A DNA stretch of 64,000 nt, taken from Methanothermococcus sp. SCGC AD-155-E23. Lineage in GTDB: Archaea > AGJL01 > Methanococci > Methanococcales > Methanococcaceae. The stretch is taken from the NCBI GenBank assembly GCA_019561615.1, contig JAHEQA010000036.1, positions 1-64,000 on the forward strand, in the 5' to 3' direction. The position numbers and the translations under genes are program-made. Under the pieces are notes generated by a model. That model had not been told where the DNA came from. It did no database searches and was given only the letters and a program-made list of their open reading frames with translations. The stretch's first letter is position 1, and each line of letters opens with the position of its first letter. Shown piece by piece: positions 28,548-37,884 of this stretch.

Positions 28548-29438
28548 TCAGGGTTTATAGGGGAACTTGGCAACAATGTCCATAAATTCCTCCTCACTGA
28601 GGTACTCCCTATTACCCACCCTAAGTACCTTCTTCTCAATAACCCTTCCAAAGGGGATAACTGGACATCTCTTCTCCACACATATCTCTAAGATATCCCT
28701 TAAATTCTCCTCCCTCGTACTTATAATGTAGGTGCCCAGGTATCTGGTAGAGCGGGGATAGGGTAGGGCAGTTATCTCCATACCTACCTTGGCCTTCACC
28801 ATCATCTCAAGTACGTTACACAACCACCCTCCCCTGGAGGCATCCTTACAGGCGTTAACCTCAATTCCCCTCTCCACTATACTTAAAAAGGTGTCGTATT
28901 TATTTTTAGCCCTCTGAATCCTCTCCCCAATGTCACCCTCTACAGGATGACCAAGCATAAGTACAATATCTCCAACCTGGGCACCTCCATCAGTTATTAC
29001 CCTATCTCCTATCAACTCCCCAAACACCACCACAGATATACAGGGAGATAACCCCTCTTCACTCTGGGTGTTCCCTCCAACTATGGGGATGTTTAAACCT
29101 AGGGACTGTCTCCTTAATCCCTCTACAGCCATCTTTAACTCTTCCTCACTCTGGGCCTGGATTGCATTCAGGGCGTAGAGGGGTCTCGCCCCCATGGCCA
29201 CAACATCACAGGAGGTATGTATAAGGGCAGTTTTTGAACCTAGCTTTAGAGGATATGGGCCCTCCATGTTTATTACATTCCTCCCTATTACTACGCTGTC
29301 ATCCCCTGCCCTAATACCCCTTAAAAGATCCTTTACCTTGAGATCCATGTCCCACAGCCTCTTCCTTGGGTAGTGTGTCTCCATCATGTGTTTTATAGCA
29401 TGTTTTATCTCGTACTCCAAACGTTCCATATTATCCAT
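28548..29438 (-). CDS. AIR-synthase-related protein (PurM/SelD/HypE/ThiL fold)
   Basis: This is a 296-residue protein of the PurM-like ATP-binding superfamily. GIRAGDDSVVIG (ATP/metal Asp), the HTSCDVVAMGARPLYAL dimer motif and VGGNTQSEEG are visible, with DASRGGWLCNVLEMM in the second domain. It overlaps the hypF stop by eight bases, which might suggest HypE. However, it lacks the C-terminal PRIC cysteine tail that defines HypE and ends in FPYKP. It is a separate AIR-synthase-like family whose substrate is unknown. Confidence 0.78.
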   Translation of the reverse strand: MDNMERLEYEIKHAIKHMMETHYPRKRLWDMDLKVKDLLRGIRAGDDSVVIGRNVINMEGPYPLKLGSKTALIHTSCDVVAMGARPLYALNAIQAQSEEELKMAVEGLRRQSLGLNIPIVGGNTQSEEGLSPCISVVVFGELIGDRVITDGGAQVGDIVLMLGHPVEGDIGERIQRAKNKYDTFLSIVERGIEVNACKDASRGGWLCNVLEMMVKAKVGMEITALPYPRSTRYLGTYIISTREENLRDILEICVEKRCPVIPFGRVIEKKVLRVGNREYLSEEEFMDIVAKFPYKP

Positions 29439-31773
29439 GCTCCAATCTTTTATTGAGGATATAGCCTATACCCTGGCCGAAGCTTATACCTCCATCTCCA
29501 TTTGGCACCCTACTGTGATAGAGGAATTTAAAGCCCTCCTCCTCAACCCTCCTCCTTATTAACTGAGAGATGATAGTGTTGTAGGATACCCCTCCAGTAA
29601 GACCTATGTACTCTACCCCCTCCCTCTCCCCAAACTTTAGAGCCATGGTGGAGAGCCCCTCCCCTATAGCCAGGTGTATATAGAGCCCTATAAACTCCCT
29701 CTCATAACCCTCCAACAACATGTTGTAGGCCCTGTAGACCAGATCACTTGTAATAAGTCTATTACCCTTTATCCTAATATCCTCCCTGGCCATCTCTAGG
29801 CATCTCCTATACTCCCTCTCACTATAACCCCTAGACCTTACAAACCCCTCCAATCTTATGGCAGGTTCTCCATCGTAGGTTTTCCTATGGCAGATGGAGA
29901 GCATGGCAGATAGGGCATCTAGCACCCTTCCACAGGATGTGGTCTCCTGGAGGTTTATCCCCCTCTCTAACTGGAAGAGTATAAGTTCCAAGGTTCTATC
30001 GTCGAAGACGTTATAGCCCCTTATAAACTCCAGTAACTCCTCCCTCTCCAACCTCTTGTAAAGTATAGCCATCAACATCCTAAGGGGATACTCTGTACAT
30101 ATATCCCCTCCAGGCATGTACTGTTCCTCAAGATGTCCCATCCTCTCCATCCTCTTATCCCTATACCTCAGGATCTCGCCACCCCATATCTTACCGTCTT
30201 CTCCATAGCCTAGACCGTCAATGGCGACGATTATTGAATCCTGGAATATGTCCTCATCCCCAAGGAGGGCGTAGGCGTGGGCCTTGTGATGTTGAATACT
30301 GTAGAGTTCTGCGTCAAACCTCTCTGCCAACTCCCTGGCCAGTCTAGTGGAGTTGTATCCTGGATGTAGGTCACATACCACCCCCTGGATATCCCTGGTG
30401 TTGGTGATCCTCAGCAACCTCTCTATCCCCTCACTTAAATATTTAAATGTCTCATACTTTGAGGTGTTCCCAATATGTTGGGAGAGGTAGAATCTATTAC
30501 CCTTTATTAAACATGCCGTTGAATTTATCTCAGGACCTACTGCAATAATATTCTCCCTGTTTTCCCTAATATCCCTGTGATTTACTACAACAACAGGCTC
30601 TGGAACATACCCCCTGGACCTTCTAAGAAACACCACCCTCTTGTCAACCCTCTTTACTACACTGTCATCACATCTGTTGACGATCTCCCTGTTGTGGATT
30701 AAAAAGTAGTCTGCAATACCCCTTAACTTATGGAGTATCTCATCGTTCTCTATAACCATGGGGTGCCCAGGAAGGTTTCCAGAGGTCATAACATAGGCCA
30801 GTGCCTCTGAACCCTCCAAGAGGAGGTAGTGTAACCCAGAGTAAGGTAGCATAACCCCTATTGTATCTAAGTTGGAGATGTACTCCGAGAAGTAACTGTT
30901 GTAATCCCTACCCTTCTTCAACACTACTATAGGTCTCCTTGGAGACTTTAAAAGGGCCCACTCCTCCTCCCCCACCTCTGCAAAGAGTTCAAGGTTATCC
31001 TCCTTAGACATAACTGCAAAGGGCTGAGTAGGTCTACCTAGACGCTCCCTAAGTTCTAGAACAACATGGTCCATGTCACACCTACATGCAAGATGGGTGC
31101 CTCCAATACCCTTCACAGCCAGAATAGAACCCTCATTTAGAAGTTTTACACCTTCAAGTATGGCCTTGTCACCTTCACCTAACACCTTACCTTCACTATC
31201 CACAAGGTAGACCTGTGGGCCACACCTTGGACAGCAGGTTGCCTGGGCGTGGAATCTCCTATCCCTGGGATCCCTATACTCCCTTAGACACTCCTCACAT
31301 AGGGGGAAATCAGCCATGGAGGTATTCTCCCTGTCGTAAGGTAGTCTCTTAACTATGGTAAATCTTGGACCGCAGTTTGTACATGCTATAAAGGGGTATC
31401 TGTATCTCCTGTTCCTCCTATCCCACATCTCCCTTAGACACTCCTCACAGATGGACACATCTGGAGGTACTGTACCTCCATCTTCCTCTACCCTACCACC
31501 ACTACCCTCTATAACGAAGTCCCTGTAGAGTAGTGGGAGACTGTAATCTAGCACCTCCATCTTCTCTATCTGAGCCAGAGGTGGCTTCTTATCCCTTATA
31601 TCCCTTAGAAAGTTTCTTATATCTTCCTCCTCCCCAGATACCACTATTTCAACGTAGTTCCCCATATTTTTTACATAACCCTTTAAGTTGTTCTCCCTAC
31701 CTATCCTGTAGATAAAGGGTCGAAATCCAACCCCCTGGACCACTCCCTTTACAATTATCTTCTTTGTCTCCAT
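29431..31773 (-). CDS. hypF: Carbamoyltransferase HypF (NiFe-hydrogenase maturation)
   Basis: The protein has 780 residues with all HypF domains: acylphosphatase (VQGVGFRPF, 12-20), then two zinc fingers with C109/C112/C131/C134 and the second set from C159. A YrdC-like domain (about 200-390, including DDSVVKRVDKRVVFLRRSRGY) and a Kae1-like domain with HHKAHAYALL follow. It uses carbamoyl phosphate and ATP to form the thiocarbamate on HypE that becomes the cyanide ligands of the hydrogenase NiFe centre. HypE itself is not in the window. The ATG at 31773 follows AGGGGATAGG. Confidence 0.97.
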   Translation of the reverse strand: METKKIIVKGVVQGVGFRPFIYRIGRENNLKGYVKNMGNYVEIVVSGEEEDIRNFLRDIRDKKPPLAQIEKMEVLDYSLPLLYRDFVIEGSGGRVEEDGGTVPPDVSICEECLREMWDRRNRRYRYPFIACTNCGPRFTIVKRLPYDRENTSMADFPLCEECLREYRDPRDRRFHAQATCCPRCGPQVYLVDSEGKVLGEGDKAILEGVKLLNEGSILAVKGIGGTHLACRCDMDHVVLELRERLGRPTQPFAVMSKEDNLELFAEVGEEEWALLKSPRRPIVVLKKGRDYNSYFSEYISNLDTIGVMLPYSGLHYLLLEGSEALAYVMTSGNLPGHPMVIENDEILHKLRGIADYFLIHNREIVNRCDDSVVKRVDKRVVFLRRSRGYVPEPVVVVNHRDIRENRENIIAVGPEINSTACLIKGNRFYLSQHIGNTSKYETFKYLSEGIERLLRITNTRDIQGVVCDLHPGYNSTRLARELAERFDAELYSIQHHKAHAYALLGDEDIFQDSIIVAIDGLGYGEDGKIWGGEILRYRDKRMERMGHLEEQYMPGGDICTEYPLRMLMAILYKRLEREELLEFIRGYNVFDDRTLELILFQLERGINLQETTSCGRVLDALSAMLSICHRKTYDGEPAIRLEGFVRSRGYSEREYRRCLEMAREDIRIKGNRLITSDLVYRAYNMLLEGYEREFIGLYIHLAIGEGLSTMALKFGEREGVEYIGLTGGVSYNTIISQLIRRRVEEEGFKFLYHSRVPNGDGGISFGQGIGYILNKRLEHG

Positions 31774-31871
31774 ACCTATCCCCTTATAGGTTAAAAGAAA
31801 AGTATAAAAATAATTATTACTAAAGTCTTAATTCTTTTTTACCCTTTACACCAGAAGTTGGGGAAATTTAT

Positions 31872-32624
31872 ATGGAGGAGCTTATAGTAATCATTCCAAC
31901 CTACAACGAGGAGAAGAATATTTTGAAGGTTTTAAAGGATTTGAACAACATTCCTGTAGATGTGCTCATTGTAGACGATGGAAGTACAGATAACACTAAA
32001 GAGGTTATCCAGGAGTACCTAGATAGAGGGGAGCATAGAAACAGGATATACACCATATTTAAGGAGAGAAATGAGGGTAAATCAAAGGCCCTTCAAAGTG
32101 GAACAGAGTTGGCCTTGAAGTTAGGATATAGGTACATTGTATTCATGGATGGTGACTACCAGCATAAACCTAAGGACATCCCAAAGATGTTTAAAAAGTT
32201 AAAGAAGTGTAAGGGAGATGCCGTCTTCGGTATAAGGAGGTACTCCTCCATCCCACTCCATAGACAGATATCCAACTTCCTAGCCAGTGTCTCCATGTCT
32301 CTCCTTATATCCCTATACCTAGGTAGGGTATACATCTTCAGGGATATACAATGTGGATTCAGGATCATCAGGGGTGATCTCCTGAGGGATATATACTTTG
32401 GTGAGGGGTACAGTGTGGAACATTTAGTCGCTATACAGCTGGCTAAAAAGGGGGCAAAGATAGTGGAGGAGTATATAGATGTGGAGTACCATCCAGAGGC
32501 CCACTCCCACATCACAACTAGAAAGATACTTGACGTTATGATGGAAGTTGCAAGGTATGTAATATCTGATATTAAGTCATCCCTTAGAGGAAGTAAGGGT
32601 CTTGTAAACCTCTATAGAAAGTGA
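31872..32624 (+). CDS. Family 2 glycosyltransferase, dolichol-phosphate mannose synthase-like
   Basis: The protein has 250 residues with the GT-A fold motifs VIIPTYNEEKNI, VDDGSTDNT (UDP/GDP-sugar binding) and the metal-binding FMDGDYQHKPKDI. It also has a QCGFRIIRGDLL segment and a short C-terminal tail without the long membrane anchor of full DPM1. It probably transfers a sugar to a dolichol-type lipid for N-glycans or surface polysaccharide. The ATG lies close behind GGGGAAAT. It heads a tight run of three genes (31872-33939). Confidence 0.85.
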   Translation: MEELIVIIPTYNEEKNILKVLKDLNNIPVDVLIVDDGSTDNTKEVIQEYLDRGEHRNRIYTIFKERNEGKSKALQSGTELALKLGYRYIVFMDGDYQHKPKDIPKMFKKLKKCKGDAVFGIRRYSSIPLHRQISNFLASVSMSLLISLYLGRVYIFRDIQCGFRIIRGDLLRDIYFGEGYSVEHLVAIQLAKKGAKIVEEYIDVEYHPEAHSHITTRKILDVMMEVARYVISDIKSSLRGSKGLVNLYRK

Positions 32625-32629
32625 GGGAA

Positions 32630-33130
32630 ATGAAATACAGGGCGTTAAATAGAGAGGAGATAGAGAGTATAAAAAACATACTAAGTTACTACCTCAGTAA
32701 GGAGGACATAGAAAATTTTAAATTTAAGAATCTTTACCTCCTATACGACAGGGATAGATACGACGTTATCTACGCCACTGAGGAGGTTCTAAAAAATCTA
32801 AGGCTCTTTAAGAACATCTATGGAGCAGGTTTAATATTTGGAAATTTTAAGAAGAAGAAGGATAAGATTAAATTTACACTGTCTCTAGAGGGGATGGATC
32901 TCATCTCTAAGGATATAGTCAAGAACTACGCCGTGGTAAATAGAAAGGGGGAGGTTCTCTTTCTATACGGGAGGGATATATTTCTCTCCTCTGTTTTGGA
33001 GTTAAAGGGTGGGGGGAGATTGGCTATCTTCAACAGGGACAGGGAGTTTCTAGGTATCGGTAGCTATGGAGGGGGGGATATCATAAAGAACGTTATAGAT
33101 AAGGGATGGTACCTAAGGGAAGGGGGATGA
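32630..33130 (+). CDS. Nip7-like protein with C-terminal PUA domain
   Basis: This is a 166-residue protein. The N-terminal half (about 1-90) has no motif I recognise. The C-terminal half matches the PUA arrangement found in archaeal Nip7 relatives: VVNRKGEVLFLYGRDIFLSS, then LAIFNRDREFLGIGSY. It is likely an RNA-binding protein linked to ribosome or tRNA maturation. ATG 32630 is close behind GAGG. GTG 32621 overlapping the previous stop is the alternative start. Confidence 0.62.
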   Translation: MKYRALNREEIESIKNILSYYLSKEDIENFKFKNLYLLYDRDRYDVIYATEEVLKNLRLFKNIYGAGLIFGNFKKKKDKIKFTLSLEGMDLISKDIVKNYAVVNRKGEVLFLYGRDIFLSSVLELKGGGRLAIFNRDREFLGIGSYGGGDIIKNVIDKGWYLREGG

Positions 33131-33939
33131 CTATGGAATCCAAGACACTTATAAGACGTATACTGAAGGACATCTATAGAAATTTAGACGAGTACTCCAA
33201 GGATCTTATAAGGGCCTGTAATTACAAGGTAAAGTTCCAAGGCCTATTTTTAGTGGAGAGAGATACTGGAAAGAGGAGAAATATAAGGTCCCTGGAGGAG
33301 TGTGAATCTCTACCATCCTTTAAGGTGGAGGATAGGGAGTACACCCTCAAAGGTGTCAATCTAGAGGATGTCCACAGGGACACCTTGGAGATACTTCTAT
33401 CTTCAAAGACCTCTAAGGGTTACTCCTTCAAGGTGGACAAGGACTACAGGGTCGTTGGACCTAAAAGGGATATCACCTATGAGCATAGGGAGAGGATACT
33501 AAGGTGGAATGAACTCTCCGAGGAGGAGTTGGATAAAAAACTTGACAGGTTCTACGATATTGTTGAGAGAGTATGTGAGGACCTAAGGAAGGTAGAGGGT
33601 ATGGAGAAGTACAACTTCATGGTATACACAGATATATTCATGGATCTGGAGGTTGTAGAAAACATCGTTGAGAGAGAGGAAGATATAACTATCATCTGGA
33701 TCCATCCCCTCTACCTCTTCTCCAGTGAGAGGGTCTTAAAGGGTGTTGTAGCCTACGAGTTGTCCACCTACAACAGAAGGATTCTGGAGGAGTTCTACAG
33801 GGATATCCTAGAGTACTGTAGGGAGTACAAGAAACTCTTTGGCAAGAACTTGAAGGTACTCAAGGAGATAAAGGACATTGCCATAAAGAGAAAGGATAAA
33901 GAGGTTATGGATATTATTAGGGAGATAGAGGAGATCTAA
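33127..33939 (+). CDS. Conserved hypothetical protein, possibly a degenerate gluzincin-like fold
   Basis: This is a protein of about 270 residues, highly charged and without signal peptide or membrane segments. I do not recognise a family. The stretch HPLYLFSSERVLKGVVAYELST (split about 3' of residue 195) has the spacing of a metallopeptidase HExxH helix. In typical members the text is NPxYL...LKxVLAHELxH, but here Y replaces the first His and T the second, so zinc catalysis is unlikely. ATG 33127 overlaps the upstream stop as ATGA; ATG 33133 has better spacing from GGGGG. It is the last gene of the glycosyltransferase cluster. Confidence 0.6.
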   Translation: MTMESKTLIRRILKDIYRNLDEYSKDLIRACNYKVKFQGLFLVERDTGKRRNIRSLEECESLPSFKVEDREYTLKGVNLEDVHRDTLEILLSSKTSKGYSFKVDKDYRVVGPKRDITYEHRERILRWNELSEEELDKKLDRFYDIVERVCEDLRKVEGMEKYNFMVYTDIFMDLEVVENIVEREEDITIIWIHPLYLFSSERVLKGVVAYELSTYNRRILEEFYRDILEYCREYKKLFGKNLKVLKEIKDIAIKRKDKEVMDIIREIEEI

Positions 33940-33975
33940 TTTTTTTAATATTTAGAGGGTAGAGAGGGTGACTCC

Positions 33976-35931
33976 ATGTTCCAGATAAAGGCGAGAGATG
34001 GAATGGGAAGGATTGGAAAGTTGGAGATAAAGGGCAAGGTAATTGAAACACCAACGATAATGCCTGTTATACATCCCAATCCAGAGAAGCAACTTGTCCC
34101 CATGGAGAAGGTTAAGAAACTTGCAGATGTGGTGATTACAAATGCCTATATTATATACTCCAATCCTGAGCTTAGAAAAATTGCAGAGGAGGAGGGTGTC
34201 CACAAGCTTATAGGGTTTGACAAGGTGGTAGTTACAGACAGTGGCTCCTTCCAACTAAGTGTATATGGGGACATAGACGTGGAGCCCCTGGAGATAGTAG
34301 AGTTCCAGGAAAAGATAGGGGTAGACGTAGGTACTATACTTGACATCCCCACACCACCCTATGCAGATAGGGAGGTTGCAGAGAGGGATATGGAGGAGAC
34401 TATAAGGAGGGGTAGGGAGGCTCTAGAATTGAAGAGGAGTAAGAACTTCAGTATGCTCCTCAATGGGACTATACAGGGGTCAACTTACATGGATCTCAGG
34501 AGAAGGTGTGCAGAGATTATGGGCAGTATGGATTTTGACATATACCCCATAGGTGCAGTGGTACCTCTCCTGGAGAAGTACCACTATAAAACCCTTGTAG
34601 ATGTTATCATCAACTCAAAGATGGGCCTACCTACTAACAAACCTGTCCATCTCTTTGGATGTGGACATCCCACCCTCTTTGCCCTTGCAGTTCTCCTTGG
34701 ATGTGATCTATTTGACAGTGCCGCCTACGCCCTCTATGCCAAGGATGACAGGTATCTAACAGAGTATGGAACCTACTATCTCGAGGATTTAAAGGATCTT
34801 AAACAGTTTCCATGCTCCTGCCCTGTATGTAGTGAGTACTCTCCAAAAGAGGTATACAACATGGAGAAGAGGGAGAGGGAGAGGTTACTGGCGGAGCATA
34901 ACCTCTATGTTACCTTCGAGGAGATAAGTAGGGTGAAGGAGGCGATTAGGGAGGGTGCCCTCTGGGAGTTGGTGGAGCTAAGGTGTAGATGTCATCCAAG
35001 GTTGTTAGAGGCCTACAGGCAGGCTTTGAAGTATGTGGAGTTTATAGAGAGGTTTGACCCAGTTACTAAGAAGTCAGGGTTCTTCTATGGAGGATACGAG
35101 AGCCTCTTTAGACCTGAGGTGATAAGGCATAAGGAGAGACTACACAGGATAAGGTATGAGAAGATATTTATTACCACTGTATCCAAGGATGTGGAGAAAC
35201 CCTACAGTGAGAACCTTAACATCCCTCCAACTGATGTAGATATCCTTGTAAAAGATGATGTATTTGGACTGATACCCCTAAATATAGACCTTATCTATCC
35301 ACTGCTCCAAAGTGAGATACCTGAACTCTACGACGTTGAGAAGGAGCACAACAAACAATTTGTAAAGGAGTTTATGGAGAGATACAAGGACAAGATAATG
35401 GATATCGTTACCTACAACTACTATCTCAGCTATTACAGCTCCAAGAAAAAGAAGATCAACAGGGACGTTATAAGGATAGACAGGATGCTCCAGTACCAGT
35501 ACGGATTCAAGATACTAGATGAGGAGATCATGGAGAGAATAATAGTAAGGAGGAGTAAGAGGACAGGTTGGATAAGGAATGTATTTTTAGTTGAGGGGGA
35601 TGAGAAGAAACTCCTATTTACCTTAAGATCCTATGACAACTTCCTTATCCCTACAGAGGAGGGGGCAAAGTTACTACATAGGAAGATACCCTATCCAAAG
35701 TACAGGGTTGTTGTAGATAAGTCTGTTGAGAGGTTTGCAAGGGAGGGGAGATCAGTATACGCCAAGTTTGTTGTAGACTGTGACAGGGATCTAAGACCCT
35801 ACGAGGAGGTACTTGTTGTAAACGAGGATGATGAACTCCTAGGGTATGGAACCACCATACTTAACGGTAGGGAGTTGATGGAGTTTAACTACGGTGTTGC
35901 TGTAGATATGAGAAAGGGTATTAGGGATTAG
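33976..35931 (+). CDS. tgtA: Archaeal tRNA-guanine(15) transglycosylase
   Basis: This is a 651-residue enzyme that exchanges G15 of tRNA for preQ0, the first tRNA-level step to archaeosine. The catalytic TIM barrel shows VTDSGSFQLS (86-95, with the nucleophile/base-binding Asp), DIPTPPYADREVA and the zinc site CSCPVC followed by a later His. The C-terminal part contains the archaeal C1-C2 domains and a PUA domain (about 575-650: VYAKFVVDCDRDLRPYEEVLVVN...LLGYGTTIL). ArcS, which acts afterwards, is at 12935. The start is ATG 33976 after GGGTGAC. It overlaps the convergent livM by 11 bases. Confidence 0.97.
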   Translation: MFQIKARDGMGRIGKLEIKGKVIETPTIMPVIHPNPEKQLVPMEKVKKLADVVITNAYIIYSNPELRKIAEEEGVHKLIGFDKVVVTDSGSFQLSVYGDIDVEPLEIVEFQEKIGVDVGTILDIPTPPYADREVAERDMEETIRRGREALELKRSKNFSMLLNGTIQGSTYMDLRRRCAEIMGSMDFDIYPIGAVVPLLEKYHYKTLVDVIINSKMGLPTNKPVHLFGCGHPTLFALAVLLGCDLFDSAAYALYAKDDRYLTEYGTYYLEDLKDLKQFPCSCPVCSEYSPKEVYNMEKRERERLLAEHNLYVTFEEISRVKEAIREGALWELVELRCRCHPRLLEAYRQALKYVEFIERFDPVTKKSGFFYGGYESLFRPEVIRHKERLHRIRYEKIFITTVSKDVEKPYSENLNIPPTDVDILVKDDVFGLIPLNIDLIYPLLQSEIPELYDVEKEHNKQFVKEFMERYKDKIMDIVTYNYYLSYYSSKKKKINRDVIRIDRMLQYQYGFKILDEEIMERIIVRRSKRTGWIRNVFLVEGDEKKLLFTLRSYDNFLIPTEEGAKLLHRKIPYPKYRVVVDKSVERFAREGRSVYAKFVVDCDRDLRPYEEVLVVNEDDELLGYGTTILNGRELMEFNYGVAVDMRKGIRD

Positions 35932-36949
35932 TCTTTAACCTAGACTTGATAGGTGGTGTGTAGATAGGTTCCTCCTTAAGTATACCCTCTGGTTTGTAGC
36001 AGAGTATGAGAAGTGCCAAGATCCCAAAGACTATATACTGTAGCCAGACTGCCTCAAAGGGTAGGTGAAGTAGATACTTGATATCGAACTTGTAGAAGTC
36101 TATCAGCATCTTAAGTAGCACAAATATAAAGGCACCTAGAACTACCCCCTTGTTGTTCCCCTTACCTCCCAGAAGTACTATAAGGAAGGGGTAGAACGTC
36201 CATTCAACCCTGTTAAATGCATTTACTACAACACTTGAGGAGTAGAATACAAAGATCACCCCTGCAATGGCAGCGATTGCAGAACCTAGGGCCATGGTTT
36301 TAACCCTTAACTTCATCACATCCCTACCAAAGGCCTTTATTAGATCCTCGTTCTCCCTGTGACCCCTAAGTATCCTACCGTAGGGACTGTTCAACAACCT
36401 CTCCAGGAAGAGGTAAACAAGTAGTGCAGATATCAAAGCCAGTACTGTATAGGCGTAAACCCTGTACTCCCCAGGTACAAAGGCCAGTATATCAGGTACT
36501 GATACCCCGTAGTATCCTCCTACTATCTCTGTGTTGTAAAATAAGATGAGATAAACCACCTCACTTATGGCCAAGAGGGTAACACCTAGGTAGTCCCCCT
36601 TAAGTTTTGCACTTGGGAGTATAGAGAGTGCCCCTGCTATAGCCCCTGCAACTACAGCCATTGTTACACAGAATAGAAAGATGCCCAATCCTATCAGTGG
36701 ATTTTGACTTATTATCTCTGTCATCTTATAGGCTGCAAGGCTACTTGCAGAGATAAAGTCTCCCTCAATTCCAAAGTACCAGATTAAAAGTCTATTTAAA
36801 ATCCCCCCAACTACAAGGGCACCTGTCAATACAGAGAGGGCCTTACCAAAGTTAGGTATCCCTCCATATCCAAACTCCAGGTTTAAACTAAGAGATACTA
36901 TGGTGTAGAGAGCGAAGAAAAAGAGTATTAGGGTTATAAGTTCAACCAT
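35921..36949 (-). CDS. livM: Branched-chain amino acid ABC transporter permease LivM
   Basis: This is a 342-residue permease with about nine hydrophobic helices. The EAA-like cytoplasmic loop GRILRGHRENEDLIKAFGRDVMKLRVKTMALGSA is split over two helices as in LivM, with the family segment KGDYLGVTLLAISEVVYL. ATG 36949 has GGAGGGTGG upstream and overlaps the livH stop by 16 bases. The upstream in-frame ATG at 36967 would overlap livH more and lacks a binding site. It is the last gene of the liv operon. Confidence 0.9.
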   Translation of the reverse strand: MVELITLILFFFALYTIVSLSLNLEFGYGGIPNFGKALSVLTGALVVGGILNRLLIWYFGIEGDFISASSLAAYKMTEIISQNPLIGLGIFLFCVTMAVVAGAIAGALSILPSAKLKGDYLGVTLLAISEVVYLILFYNTEIVGGYYGVSVPDILAFVPGEYRVYAYTVLALISALLVYLFLERLLNSPYGRILRGHRENEDLIKAFGRDVMKLRVKTMALGSAIAAIAGVIFVFYSSSVVVNAFNRVEWTFYPFLIVLLGGKGNNKGVVLGAFIFVLLKMLIDFYKFDIKYLLHLPFEAVWLQYIVFGILALLILCYKPEGILKEEPIYTPPIKSRLKTNP

Positions 36950-37854
36950 CTTTCCACCCTCCTCCACATCTCAGTACCAGTTATACCCCTTGGATGTAGG
37001 AGTATGGTAACTATCATCATAAGTAGGGAGATCACCTTGCTGTAAACCAGGACACCAGGTCCTAGGAGTATGGAGAGTATATATGTAAACAGGGACTCGG
37101 AGACCCCTATGATATAACCCCCTACCAGGGCACCTACTATATGGTAGAGTCCTCCCACTATACTAGCAGCAAATATGGAGACTACAATGAAGTATCCAGT
37201 TTGAGGGATTATCTCCTGAAGGTAGGGGAGTACAGAACCAGCCATACATGCAAGAGCTCCAGAGAGGAACCAGGAGAAGAGTCTAGTATTCTCCACATTT
37301 ATACCCATAGCCTCTGCCAGGGAGGGGTTCTCCATAGAGGCCCTAAGTGCAATACCAAATTTAGTTTTATAGAGTAACAGGTAAAGACCTAGGATAGTTA
37401 AAAGTACTAGAAGAGAGGATACTACAAGTCTTCCAGGTATACCGTAGATATTGAAGTCCAGGGAGGTAAATACGAAAAGTGTCTCGGTTTTCTTTGTTAT
37501 GGCACTTAACACCTCAGAGTAGGCCCCTATTATACCGAAGAGAATAAGATCCCAGGCCAAGGTAGCTATCATCAACATCTCTATAGAGGCCTTCCTCTTG
37601 ATAAGTGGCTTCAAGGCTATGTAGTAGGTGGAGATTCCCAGGATACCTCCTAGGATAAAGGTAACAGGTATGGAGAGATAGGGGTTTAAACCTATTAACC
37701 TCAACAGTGTTAACGCTATATAGGATCCCACTATGGCGAAGGAGGCCTGGGCAAAGTTTGGCACCCCAGTGGTAATATAGGTCATGGTAAGTCCAAGGGC
37801 CAAAAGTACTAGAAGATTTGACCACACTATAGCACCTATAAGTACATCTATCAT
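36934..37854 (-). CDS. livH: Branched-chain amino acid ABC transporter permease LivH
   Basis: This is a 306-residue permease with about eight membrane helices. The typical LivH opening LLALGLTMTYITTGVPNFAQASFAIVGSY and the loop FGIALRASMENPSLAEAMGINVENTRLFSWFLSGALA are present. ATG 37854 lies after GGTGATAGGG; the GTG three codons earlier is within that site. It follows livF by about 30 bases and overlaps livM. Confidence 0.91.
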   Translation of the reverse strand: MIDVLIGAIVWSNLLVLLALGLTMTYITTGVPNFAQASFAIVGSYIALTLLRLIGLNPYLSIPVTFILGGILGISTYYIALKPLIKRKASIEMLMIATLAWDLILFGIIGAYSEVLSAITKKTETLFVFTSLDFNIYGIPGRLVVSSLLVLLTILGLYLLLYKTKFGIALRASMENPSLAEAMGINVENTRLFSWFLSGALACMAGSVLPYLQEIIPQTGYFIVVSIFAASIVGGLYHIVGALVGGYIIGVSESLFTYILSILLGPGVLVYSKVISLLMMIVTILLHPRGITGTEMWRRVERWLNL

Positions 37855-37884
37855 CCCTATCACCGTTAAAAAAATAAAAAATTT

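Noticed and set aside
28548-29438. Calling the gene next to hypF hypE
   Set aside because: The C-terminal PRIC motif with the essential Cys is missing; the protein ends FPYKP.
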